Assembly (NCBI RefSeq): GCF_024758005.1
Contig: NZ_CP103288.1
Location: 2,418,001-2,482,000 of the forward strand
Length of the DNA stretch: 64,000 nt
Origin: Pseudarthrobacter sp. NS4
Lineage (GTDB): Bacteria; Actinomycetota; Actinomycetes; Actinomycetales; Micrococcaceae
Reading direction: 5' to 3'
Part shown: one piece after another, positions 8,086 to 15,944 of the stretch
Layout of the letters: each line of letters starts with the position of its first letter
Numbering within the stretch: the first letter of the stretch is position 1
The notes under the pieces: generated by a model
The model's database searches: none
The model's input: the letters and a program-made list of their open reading frames with translations, nothing else
What the model was told of the DNA's origin: nothing
Translations under genes and position numbers: made by a program

Positions 8086-8218
8086 CTTACTGATCTGCTC
8101 CTGTCACTTAAACTGCGACCACTTCCGTTACACATGCAAATCGGATCGCAGCCTATTGCATAAGGACTCGCGAAATCTTCAGCAGCAGGGGACCTGAGCC
8201 CGACACAGCTGCCCTTGC

Positions 8219-9232
8219 CTAACGGGCCTCGGCCAACGGCTCGTTATCTGCATCGCTTGCGAGCGCGGCCGGCAGCGGCAACCCATACTTCTCGCACAGG
8301 AATCGGGTTTGGCAGTACCGCTGCGCGTCGGCGGCCACATTGCCGAGGACCGCTGAGTTCATACCGGCACCAATGAGGATGCCCACGAACGGCACCACCT
8401 TTGCGACGCTCTGAACCGGAACCCTGGAGCCGGCCGGACCAAGGTGCTGCATCAACTTCTCAAGGCCGGCCAGCAGACGGTGGTCGGCGCGGAGTTTGTC
8501 CGACCACCTAACGCGGCCGTTGATCGCTTCGGCTGCACGTGCGACGTCACGCAGCGGCTCGACCTTCGCTGCTTGCGCCATGAATGACCGGCGTACCAGG
8601 CGTTGGATAAAAATTTGTTCATCGGGGTCTTTAGCGTCGTAGCCGTAGGAATATGCGACGCGCGATGCAATCGATGTGGACAGGACTTGGATGACGAGAA
8701 TGTCGGCTGTCATCGCGACAGGAATACCGGCCACGGGAGTCAGAGCCAGCACACCCATGGCCCCACCCTCCAGCGCGCCAAACGTCCGCCACGTGAGGGT
8801 ATTGAATTTCAGCAGTCGATCGCAAACCTTAAGGTCATGCTGCCGCAGTTCGGTGAAACTGTTGAGGTCCAGACCTCGCTTGCGGGCGAGCTTCTCAACG
8901 CTTTTCGGGTCGTTGAGCTCCATCGCCCAGTCGTTGACCAGCTCCAGAAGCGATGCCGCACCTGCGAGCGCTGGCCGCACGGCCGCGGTGGAAACAGCGT
9001 CGCCAGCACGGCGAACCGGTTCCTTGACCGCCTCTGGCACAGCCGCCGTGACCCTGTCCACGGCCTTTCCTGTTACCTCGCCGGTGCGCTCGAGCGCACT
9101 GCTCGCCCAGTTCGGCAGGCCACGGCGGTTGTTACGCCGTTGCCAGTGCTCGTTGAGCTTGTCCCACACTTGCCCCTCGTAGGCACTCATCGGCGTTGCG
9201 CCATCGACGAGCGGGTCTGTGTATGTGGTCAC
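8219..9232 (-). CDS. EcsC family protein
   Basis: A 337-residue protein of the EcsC family, named after a Bacillus protein of an ABC exporter locus; the biochemical role is unknown. After a polar N-terminal 50 residues there is an amphipathic helix-rich stretch, then two hydrophobic segments (MGVLALTPVAGIPVAMTADILV and VVPFVGILIGAGMNS) that may associate with the membrane, and a family-like C-terminus ending near YGLPLPA. The GTG at 9232 is chosen because GGAGAA lies about seven bases upstream; the longer frame to 9325 has no such site. Confidence 0.75.
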   Translation of the reverse strand: MTTYTDPLVDGATPMSAYEGQVWDKLNEHWQRRNNRRGLPNWASSALERTGEVTGKAVDRVTAAVPEAVKEPVRRAGDAVSTAAVRPALAGAASLLELVNDWAMELNDPKSVEKLARKRGLDLNSFTELRQHDLKVCDRLLKFNTLTWRTFGALEGGAMGVLALTPVAGIPVAMTADILVIQVLSTSIASRVAYSYGYDAKDPDEQIFIQRLVRRSFMAQAAKVEPLRDVARAAEAINGRVRWSDKLRADHRLLAGLEKLMQHLGPAGSRVPVQSVAKVVPFVGILIGAGMNSAVLGNVAADAQRYCQTRFLCEKYGLPLPAALASDADNEPLAEAR

Positions 9233-9374
9233 TGAGATTCTCCATTTCGACTGTGATTGCTCGATCCATGTTGCCCTACAAGCTGAGACACATGGGTAAG
9301 GGCGCTCTGTGTCATCACTGCGCATTATTGAAAGTTGTCAGCTGTGGGAGTGCGGCGAGCAAATCTCGCCGTAC

Positions 9375-9427
9375 GGGTGGAAGGAGATTTGTCGCTTGGG
9401 CGTAAACCGAAAGGTCTCCTTCCACCC
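9375..9427. repeat. 13-bp inverted repeat, large stem-loop
   Basis: GGGTGGAAGGAGA at 9375-9387 is the exact complement of TCTCCTTCCACCC at 9415-9427, with a 27-nt spacer that can fold further. It starts about 20 bases after the stop of the DUF4352-like gene (minus strand) and lies upstream of the EcsC gene. It may end transcription of the former, although it has no T tract. Confidence 0.45.
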
Positions 9428-9445
9428 CAGTCTGGTCATGACCCA

Positions 9446-10081
9446 TTAAGGGATCTGAATGCGCGCAGCTTCCTGCAGCAGCGGATCGGAGATCATCACC
9501 GTCGCGGCGCCAGGAGCGATATCGAACGCGATGAAGCCTCGCGACTTATCCCCGGGCAAGACTTCCCCTGAGCCCAGCTGGTTGTCTGCAAACATGCTCA
9601 GGTCGGCCTTGCGCCCCTCAGCATCTTTGGCGGAGAAATAGAGCGGGTTGGAGCTGGTCGTGCCCTTCTCGGTTTCCCACAGCACGTCCAGGAGCAGGTA
9701 GGTGCCGTTCTTGGGCGGAGTGGCAAACGCCGTCGTACTGACGGTGTCCGTCCTGACTGCGGAGACGATGGTGATCCGGGCAACGTCGCCGTTGCGCATC
9801 TCCACAGTGAACGGCGTCCCTACCATCGGGGCGGCAGGCGCCGCAGGAGCAGGTGCGGGAGCGGACAGCGCCGGTGCCGCCGCCGGCTGTGCTGCCTCGG
9901 TTGGGGTCGAGGGGACGGTGCCACTGCCAGCAGTGTCGGTGCCTCCGCCGGAGCAGGACCCCAGCATGATGCCGAGAAGCACCACGGCGGCCGGGATGAC
10001 GTAGCGCTTCTTCTTGTAAAACGGCCGCTGCATGGGGCCCTGGGGAGCGGGCGGCACAGGGGCAAAGTTCTGGTGGGACAT
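9446..10081 (-). CDS. DUF4352-like lipoprotein
   Basis: A 211-residue protein. A Pro/Gln-rich cytoplasmic N-terminus ends in PFYKKKRYV, followed by a hydrophobic segment and lipobox-like LGSC at about residue 43, then a Gly/Ala/Pro linker. The C-terminal domain (about 105-211) matches the DUF4352 immunoglobulin-like pattern: GTYLLLDVLWETEKGTT, LYFSAKDAEGRKAD, GEVLPGDKSRGFIAFDI. These domains sit on the outer surface. The ATG at 10081 is favoured over an upstream ATG at 10144 that overlaps the previous gene's coding end. Confidence 0.7.
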   Translation of the reverse strand: MSHQNFAPVPPAPQGPMQRPFYKKKRYVIPAAVVLLGIMLGSCSGGGTDTAGSGTVPSTPTEAAQPAAAPALSAPAPAPAAPAAPMVGTPFTVEMRNGDVARITIVSAVRTDTVSTTAFATPPKNGTYLLLDVLWETEKGTTSSNPLYFSAKDAEGRKADLSMFADNQLGSGEVLPGDKSRGFIAFDIAPGAATVMISDPLLQEAARIQIP

Positions 10082-10128
10082 GATGGAGCCTTTCAATGGT
10101 GCGATGGATGATGCGGGGGTAGAGATAG

Positions 10129-10791
10129 CTACTGCTTTTCCCATTTGCCGCAGCGGGTTGAGTTGAAGTCCTGGCCGGCTGAGAGCGTGACCACGGGGCG
10201 GCCGCCGCCTGGGATGTCGTTTTCGATGATGTCGCCGCCGTTGCTGCCGCTTCGGTAAATTCCCCAGTAGCAGGTGGAGCCGACTGCCGCCGCGGCCCTA
10301 TAGGTGCCGGGCTCGATGTCGCTTCCAACCGTCCAGGTGCCGTCCCCGACCGTGTTGGCGGCCTTCGTCTTCTCGGCTCCGGTGACTGCCTCTTCGCGGG
10401 CCTTCACCGCGGCCTCTGCAGTTTTGACCGCAGCGTCGGCCTTGCCGACCTCGGCTTCCTTAGCCGCGACCTTGGACTCGCGGGACGCCATGCCGTTCTC
10501 GAGGGTGTCGTACTTGCCCTTGATTGATGCGTAGCTGGAGAGCGCGGCATCGCGCTCAATCTCGACCGTGGACTTCTCATCGGCCAGGGACGTGTACGCT
10601 TCGCTATTCTTTGGATCCGGGAGTGCAGTACCGAAGGCAATCCCGCCGGCGAAGAGTACGACGGCGGCGCTCGCCAGAAGGATCGGCTTCCTGCGGCGGG
10701 ACTTTCCTGACTTCCCGGGCTGTCCGTGGGCAGCTTCGGCAGAGACCTCGCCTTCTGGCCCGTGCGCCGGGCTGGTGTCATTGGTCAACAT
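10129..10791 (-). CDS. Membrane-anchored coiled-coil protein
   Basis: A 220-residue protein whose ATG at 10791 has AGGAAGAG just upstream. Residues 1-30 are polar and basic (KSGKSRRRKP), residues 31-52 one membrane helix (ILLASAAVVLFAGGIAFGTAL), residues 65-130 a predicted coiled coil (ESKVAAKEAEVGKADAAVKTAEAAVKAREEAV). The C-terminal domain contains GTWTVGSDIEPGTYRAAA and TCYWGIYRSGSNGGDIIEN, a secreted beta-domain pattern often seen in actinobacterial surface proteins. It is divergent from the restriction operon and shares its promoter region. Confidence 0.65.
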   Translation of the reverse strand: MLTNDTSPAHGPEGEVSAEAAHGQPGKSGKSRRRKPILLASAAVVLFAGGIAFGTALPDPKNSEAYTSLADEKSTVEIERDAALSSYASIKGKYDTLENGMASRESKVAAKEAEVGKADAAVKTAEAAVKAREEAVTGAEKTKAANTVGDGTWTVGSDIEPGTYRAAAAVGSTCYWGIYRSGSNGGDIIENDIPGGGRPVVTLSAGQDFNSTRCGKWEKQ

Positions 10792-10948
10792 ATTCTCTTC
10801 CTCTGTTCGTGGATAACCGCAGAACGGCGGCGGGATACTGATCCCCCAATACGCGGTTCCCCGCCGCCGCCGCAGCTCCGGAAGATCCCTTCCTTCTTGG
10901 CTGCAGAACGAACCTACGATCCGCTGGCCTCCGCCGCGGCGAACATGC

Positions 10949-10968
10949 CTGATAACACGGGTTATCAG
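10949..10968. promoter_or_regulatory. Perfect palindromic operator candidate
   Basis: CTGATAAC and GTTATCAG flank a 4-base centre (acgg). It lies in the divergent gap between the coiled-coil protein gene and the restriction operon, 31 bases upstream of the operon's TAGGCT -10 box (10999-11004). An operator for the helix-turn-helix protein encoded first in the operon, giving autoregulation, is a natural hypothesis. Confidence 0.5.
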
Positions 10969-11038
10969 CACAAGAGGAGGATTGTCGCACCCCGTCGCTA
11001 GGCTGATGGGACGACGATCACCACCGAAGGGGGCGGGC

Positions 11039-13102
11039 ATGGAAACATCAGGCGGGACTTTGCGCATGACGCTCTCCGACGTCGCCTCGCTTGCCCAGGT
11101 CCAGCGCCCGGTCGTCTCCATGTGGCGCAAGCGCAGCAGCACAGGCCCGCTGCCTTTCCCAGCAGCCGCGGCGACGCTTCAGGGAGTCGAAGTGTTCGAC
11201 GCCGATGAGGTCACCGCCTGGCTCCGGGCAACCGGCCGGGGCAACAACCCCGAGGCGCACAACGACGTCGCGGTTTACGCCAAGCTCATGGCGGGGGCAA
11301 GCGAAGCACCCCGGGACAGCCGCCATACCTTCGACGGCCTCACCTCGCTCCTAGCCCTGAAGGTCATTACTGGAAAAGCTCTCAGCCGAAGCAGCGGCGC
11401 GGAGCTTCTTGATGCTGCCGACGAGGCGGACCCGGACGACGTTTTCCTTTATTCCGAGCTGGAAGCCCTCGGTTCCGCGCTTCCAGGGCTGGCCAACTTC
11501 GCTGACAGACTGGCGGACAGTGCTTTCAGTGCGTCGGCAGCGTTCGAGAAGCTGCTGGGCCACCGATTCAAGGAAGGCCTGCGCGAGCACGCAGACACCG
11601 CGCTGACGGACGCCGCACTTAAACTCGTCGCTGCCGCAGCCATCGAACTCGCCTCCACCCTGGACGGCAAGGCCCTGTTCGTCGATTCCACTCCCGGTGG
11701 AAGTGACGTGATGCTCAGCATCGTGCAGCGGTTCGGCGAATCAGCGCCGGTCACCTTCCTGGCAGCGGACCACGACGGCGGCGCCTCACGGTTGGCGCGC
11801 CGGCGCCTCGCGGTGCATGGCACGGAGAGCGGACCGGTGAAGGTCGACGCCAAGGGTGCCTTTGCCGTCAACGGCCCGGCTATACACGTCGCGCAGTACC
11901 CCGCTCCGGGCGCTCCCGCCCTAGGCACCACCGGCGTTCTGTCCGGCATTGAGAACATCGTGCTGCAGATGGATGACTCCCAGCGGGCGGTGGTCGTCGC
12001 TCCTGCCCGGGTGCTCTGTGACGCCCTGGCCGGAGAACCGGGCAACCTCCGCTCGGATCTCCTGCGGTCCGGCCGCGTGCGTGCCATCGTCCGGCTTCGG
12101 CCCGGGATGCTTCGCGCCAAACCGCGGGAACCGCAGGCACTGTGGGTACTGGGCCCGTCCCTTGCGGACGTGCCCATCGCCGAACGGTGGACCATGGTGG
12201 CGGACCTGAGCACCACGCCGCTCACCCTCGACGTGAGCCAGGACCTGATCAGCGATGTCGCCGCCTCCATGGGTGACCGTGCCACCATCCGCGCCCACTC
12301 CTTCAGGTTCGCCCGGCTGGTCCAGACCCGCATCCTGCTCGCCGGCACCGGCGCACTCGTCAGCGTCCCTCCCGGAAGAAGTACGACGGCGGCAGCCGGC
12401 GCCGAAGGAGCGCTTCGGATTGATGAACTCGTCCGCGCCCTGTCCTCCCCGGCGGCCGAGCCGTCAGCACTGCCGGCCGTTCTGCCCAGCGATTCCAACG
12501 CCCCGTTCCCTCCTGCTACGGTCCAGGAGCTCATCAACTCCGGAAACCTCAAGTACCTCAAAGGCATCCGCGTTGAAGAAGCTGACCTCAACGGCAAGAC
12601 CGGAACCAAGATCCTGGGCCGCGAGGAACTGATGGACCCGCACACCGCACCACAGCGGTTCATCACCCTCCTGGACTTCGCCGCGAAGTACCCGGCAGGG
12701 CGCCTCACCGAACCGGGTGACGTCGTCTTCTGTACCAGCCCGCGGCCCGCCGCCATGGTGGACGCGGAGGGCGGCGCCGTCGTCGTCTTTCCTGCCCGGA
12801 TCCTGAGGATTGACGCCGGTGACCCGGGCGGCTTGATGTCCGACGTCGTCGCCGCTGACATCAACGGCCTCAACCCAGCGGACAAAACCTGGCGCAAATG
12901 GCACCTTCGCCGCACACCGGAAGTCCAGCGCCAGCCACTGGCGAAGGCCCTGCAAACCCTGCAACACGAGCAGGCCCAAGCCCGTGAACGCGTCAAACAA
13001 CTGGAAGAACTCGCTACCCTGATTACGGACGGCGTAGCGGGCGGAAGCCTTACCCTGACAGACCCCATTTCCATCGCCGCACCAGAAGAAGGAACAGCAT
13101 AA
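11039..13102 (+). CDS. HTH + degenerate N6-methyltransferase + specificity-like fusion protein
   Basis: A 687-residue protein that opens the type I restriction operon. Residues 10-60 form a helix-turn-helix/excisionase-like domain (TLSDVASLAQVQRPVVSMWRKR). Residues about 75-440 align by eye with the HsdM encoded next door: DSTPGGSDVML (216-226) in place of DPCCGSGGMFV, LAADHDGGASRLARRRLAVHG in place of YGQELNERTWRMAKMNLAIHG, and AQYPAPG (285-291) where catalytic NPPF should be. It therefore should not methylate DNA. Residues about 495-620 resemble a target-recognition domain, and 640-675 a coiled coil. The ATG at 11039 follows GGGGGCGGG. The stop overlaps hsdM (TAATG). It may be a DNA-binding regulator or accessory subunit. 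Confidence 0.75.
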   Translation: METSGGTLRMTLSDVASLAQVQRPVVSMWRKRSSTGPLPFPAAAATLQGVEVFDADEVTAWLRATGRGNNPEAHNDVAVYAKLMAGASEAPRDSRHTFDGLTSLLALKVITGKALSRSSGAELLDAADEADPDDVFLYSELEALGSALPGLANFADRLADSAFSASAAFEKLLGHRFKEGLREHADTALTDAALKLVAAAAIELASTLDGKALFVDSTPGGSDVMLSIVQRFGESAPVTFLAADHDGGASRLARRRLAVHGTESGPVKVDAKGAFAVNGPAIHVAQYPAPGAPALGTTGVLSGIENIVLQMDDSQRAVVVAPARVLCDALAGEPGNLRSDLLRSGRVRAIVRLRPGMLRAKPREPQALWVLGPSLADVPIAERWTMVADLSTTPLTLDVSQDLISDVAASMGDRATIRAHSFRFARLVQTRILLAGTGALVSVPPGRSTTAAAGAEGALRIDELVRALSSPAAEPSALPAVLPSDSNAPFPPATVQELINSGNLKYLKGIRVEEADLNGKTGTKILGREELMDPHTAPQRFITLLDFAAKYPAGRLTEPGDVVFCTSPRPAAMVDAEGGAVVVFPARILRIDAGDPGGLMSDVVAADINGLNPADKTWRKWHLRRTPEVQRQPLAKALQTLQHEQAQARERVKQLEELATLITDGVAGGSLTLTDPISIAAPEEGTA

Positions 13103-14730
13103 TGCCCCCGAAAGTGAAGGTGGACCTTGCCCCGTCCACCATGAAGGAACTCAAGGACACCCTCTGGAAGGCGGCGGACAAGCTCCGCGGTTCGATGGAT
13201 GCCTCGCAGTACAAGGATGTGATCCTGGGGCTGGTGTTCCTGAAGTACGTGTCGGACGCGTTCGAGGAGCGGCGCGGGCAGATCCAAGCGGAGCTGGAGG
13301 CCGACGGGCTCAACGAGGAGCAGATCGCCCAACTGATCGACGACGTGGACGAGTACACAGGCCGCGGCGTCTTCTGGGTATCGCCCCGGGCGCGCTGGAC
13401 CTACCTTGCGGAGAACGCCAAGGGCCTGGATGCGGTGGACGGCGCGGCGCCGAAGTCCATCGGGCTGCTGATCGATGAGGCGATGGAGCTCATCATGGCC
13501 GACAACAAGAGCCTGGCCGCGACGCTCCCCAAGATCTACAACCGGGACAACGTAGACCAGCGCCGCCTGGGCGAGCTGCTGGACCTGTTCAACTCAGCAC
13601 GCTTCACCGGGCAGGGCGCCAGCAAGGCCCGCGACCTGCTCGGCGAGGTGTACGAGTACTTCCTGGAGAAGTTCGCCAAGGCCGAGGGCAAGCGCGGCGG
13701 CGAGTTCTATACTCCGGCCGGCGTGGTCCGCGTTCTGGTGGAGGTGCTGGAACCGCACCGCGGACGGGTCTACGACCCGTGCTGCGGCTCGGGCGGCATG
13801 TTCGTGCAGGCGGAGAAGTTCCTGGCCGCGCACCATTTAGAGGGCTCGGACATCTCCGTGTACGGTCAGGAGCTGAACGAGCGCACCTGGCGAATGGCCA
13901 AGATGAACCTGGCCATCCACGGCCTGAACGCCAACCTGGCCTCGCGTTGGGGCGACACGTTCGCGCGCGACCAGCACCCGGAACTGACCGGGAACAACGG
14001 CGCGGACTTCATCATGGCCAACCCGCCGTTCAACATCAAGGACTGGGCCCGCTCCGAGTCCGATCCGCGCTGGAAGTACGGCGTCCCGCCGGCCGGCAAC
14101 GCCAACTACGCCTGGATCCAGCACATCATTTCGAAGCTGGCGCCGGGCGGCAGCGCCGGCGTGGTGATGGCCAACGGCTCCATGTCCTCCAACTCCGGCG
14201 GCGAGGGCGAGATCCGCGCCCAACTGGTGGAGGCCGACCTCGTCTCCTGCATGGTGGCGTTGCCCACGCAGCTGTTCCGCAGCACCGGCATCCCGGTGTG
14301 CACCTGGTTCTTCGCGAAGGACAAGACCGCGGGACCCCGTGGCTCGGTGGACCGGACCGGGCAGGTGCTCTTTATCGACGCCCGAAACCTCGGGTACATG
14401 GTGGATCGCGCCGAGCGCGGCCTGTCCGACGAAGACATCGCCAAGATCGCCAACACGTACCACGCCTGGCGGGGCACCGCTTCTGCAGTGGAGGCAGGAC
14501 TGACGTACGACGACGAGGCGGGCTTCTGCTACTCGGCAAGCCTTGCGGAGGTCAAGGCTGCGGATTATGCGTTGACGCCTGGGCGTTATGTCGGAGCGGC
14601 GGATGTCGAGGACGACGGCGAGCCGATCGAGGAGAAGATCGCGCGGCTATCCAAGGAATTGCTGGAACAGTTCGACGAGTCCGAGAGGTTGGCGGCCCTC
14701 GTGCGCGAGCAGTTGGGGAGGGTGTCGTGA
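13102..14730 (+). CDS. hsdM: Type I restriction-modification methyltransferase subunit HsdM
   Basis: A 542-residue adenine-N6 DNA methyltransferase subunit. Residues 10-150 are the helical N-terminal HsdM domain (KAADKLRGSMDASQYKDVILGLVFLKYVSD). S-adenosylmethionine motif I DPCCGSGGMF begins at D225, and catalytic motif IV NPPF is at 307-310. It acts with HsdS to methylate target sites and with HsdR to restrict unmodified DNA. It is translationally coupled at both ends: its ATG overlaps the upstream stop and its own stop overlaps the hsdS start (GTGA). The size is normal for the family. Confidence 0.95.
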   Translation: MPPKVKVDLAPSTMKELKDTLWKAADKLRGSMDASQYKDVILGLVFLKYVSDAFEERRGQIQAELEADGLNEEQIAQLIDDVDEYTGRGVFWVSPRARWTYLAENAKGLDAVDGAAPKSIGLLIDEAMELIMADNKSLAATLPKIYNRDNVDQRRLGELLDLFNSARFTGQGASKARDLLGEVYEYFLEKFAKAEGKRGGEFYTPAGVVRVLVEVLEPHRGRVYDPCCGSGGMFVQAEKFLAAHHLEGSDISVYGQELNERTWRMAKMNLAIHGLNANLASRWGDTFARDQHPELTGNNGADFIMANPPFNIKDWARSESDPRWKYGVPPAGNANYAWIQHIISKLAPGGSAGVVMANGSMSSNSGGEGEIRAQLVEADLVSCMVALPTQLFRSTGIPVCTWFFAKDKTAGPRGSVDRTGQVLFIDARNLGYMVDRAERGLSDEDIAKIANTYHAWRGTASAVEAGLTYDDEAGFCYSASLAEVKAADYALTPGRYVGAADVEDDGEPIEEKIARLSKELLEQFDESERLAALVREQLGRVS

Positions 14731-15857
14731 CAACCGGACGAGCAAGCACCCTGAATCAATTCTTAGAGTTCAGGAACGGCAAAACATCTCCTGACCGGAC
14801 TGGCGAGGGGGCCTATGCAGTCTTTGGCTCAAATGGGGAGATAGGTAGATCAGACTCCACTAATGCGTCGGGCCCGCTGGTCGTCATTGGTCGCGTCGGA
14901 TCCTACTGCGGAAGTCTTTTCTACTCAGAAACCGACGCATGGGTCACTGATAACGCCATTGTTTGTTCGTCCAAGGATTCGAAGGACGTTCGCTACTGGT
15001 ACTACGCTCTGCAGACGTTAGATCTCAACGGAAGAAGTTCCGGGTCGGGCCAGCCCCTCTTGAATCAAAGTGTCCTCGGCGCCATCGCGTTTGATCCTCC
15101 GGAAATGGACGCGAGGCAGGCCATCGCAGAAGTTCTAGGCGCCCTCGACGACAAGATCGCCGCCAACATCAAACTCGCTGCCAGTTTGACGGGCTTACTC
15201 GATGCACAGTTCGAGCAGTTGGGGGTTAATTGCGAACCTCAAGATGATAGCCAGATCGTTTCTCTAGATGAGCTCATTGAGCTGAATCCAAAAGTAGCTG
15301 CCCCGAAGGAAGCAGAGCCGGTCTACGTCGACATGCAAAAACTGCCCACAGCCGGAATGAGTATCAGCGGGTGGGAGCGTCGCCCTGCCAAGGGTGGGGC
15401 AAGGTTTATGAATGACGACACCTTGATGGCCAGGATCACGCCCTGTTTGGAGAACAGGAAGACCGGGTTCGTGGATTTTCTGCCGGATGGTGAAGCAGCC
15501 ATCGGCTCTACGGAATTCATCGTCATGCGTTCCCGCCCCGGCATCCCGAAGCAACTGTCCTACTTTCTTGCCACTAGCGAACGGTTCAGAACCTATGCGA
15601 TTCGCCACATGGTCGGCACGTCAGGACGGCAGCGCGTCTCAGCGCTCAACCTAGCCGGATATGCCGTTTCGAAGCCAGATCCGGAAGCGCTTGCACGCTT
15701 CGGAGAGATCAGCACGGCCCACTTCAAGCTACTTAAGTCCCTGACTGACGAGAACCGCACCCTCGCAGCGACGCGTGACACACTCCTCCCTGAGATGATT
15801 TCCGGCAAGCTCCGGGTCAAGGATGCGGACAGGGTCCTAGAGGACGCCGAGGTGTAG
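14727..15857 (+). CDS. hsdS: Type I restriction-modification specificity subunit HsdS
   Basis: A 376-residue specificity subunit, starting at a GTG that overlaps the hsdM stop, with GGGGAGGG just upstream. It has the two-half layout of HsdS: target-recognition domain 1 (about 5-130), conserved helix 1 (ARQAIAEVLGALDDKIAANIKLAASL, about 130-160), domain 2 (about 180-320) and conserved helix 2 (FGEISTAHFKLLKSLTDENRTLAATRDTLLPEMISGKLRV). GC and codon bias are lower than in hsdM and hsdR, as expected for a subunit that exchanges recognition domains. An open frame extending upstream to 13779 is a shadow of hsdM. Confidence 0.92.
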   Translation: MTTGRASTLNQFLEFRNGKTSPDRTGEGAYAVFGSNGEIGRSDSTNASGPLVVIGRVGSYCGSLFYSETDAWVTDNAIVCSSKDSKDVRYWYYALQTLDLNGRSSGSGQPLLNQSVLGAIAFDPPEMDARQAIAEVLGALDDKIAANIKLAASLTGLLDAQFEQLGVNCEPQDDSQIVSLDELIELNPKVAAPKEAEPVYVDMQKLPTAGMSISGWERRPAKGGARFMNDDTLMARITPCLENRKTGFVDFLPDGEAAIGSTEFIVMRSRPGIPKQLSYFLATSERFRTYAIRHMVGTSGRQRVSALNLAGYAVSKPDPEALARFGEISTAHFKLLKSLTDENRTLAATRDTLLPEMISGKLRVKDADRVLEDAEV

Positions 15858-15877
15858 ACGCGGAACGCGATTTTGAG

Positions 15878-15904
15878 GGCACCCGGGGATAGTCCCCGGG
15901 TGCC
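15878..15904. promoter_or_regulatory. Strong hairpin between hsdS and hsdR
   Basis: GGCACCCGGGGA and TCCCCGGGTGCC form a perfect 12-bp stem with a 3-base loop, 20 bases after the hsdS stop and 40 before the hsdR start. No T tract follows, so complete termination is not expected; partial termination, RNA processing or protection could lower HsdR relative to HsdM and HsdS. Confidence 0.55.
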
Positions 15905-15944
15905 TGAGTAAGCTGAACAACAAATCGATTTTGGGGGAATCACC

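Larger units (their letters stand above)
7849..8218. other. AT-richer gap between lipoprotein and EcsC genes
   Basis: About 370 bases of visibly lower GC, especially 7960-8170, than the surroundings. The open frame at 7961-8197 lacks a ribosome site and G/C third positions and is not supported. The region holds the terminator-like stem near 7950 and the perfect inverted repeat at 8050-8085. Confidence 0.4.

Noticed and set aside
7961-8197. Plus-strand frame of 78 codons
   Set aside because: No ribosome site, no codon bias, and it spans the perfect inverted repeat at 8050-8085.
13779-14726. Open frame extending hsdS upstream to 692 residues
   Set aside because: It overlaps hsdM in another frame and reads as Arg/Gly/Pro shadow sequence; a GTG with a strong ribosome site at 14727 fits hsdS.
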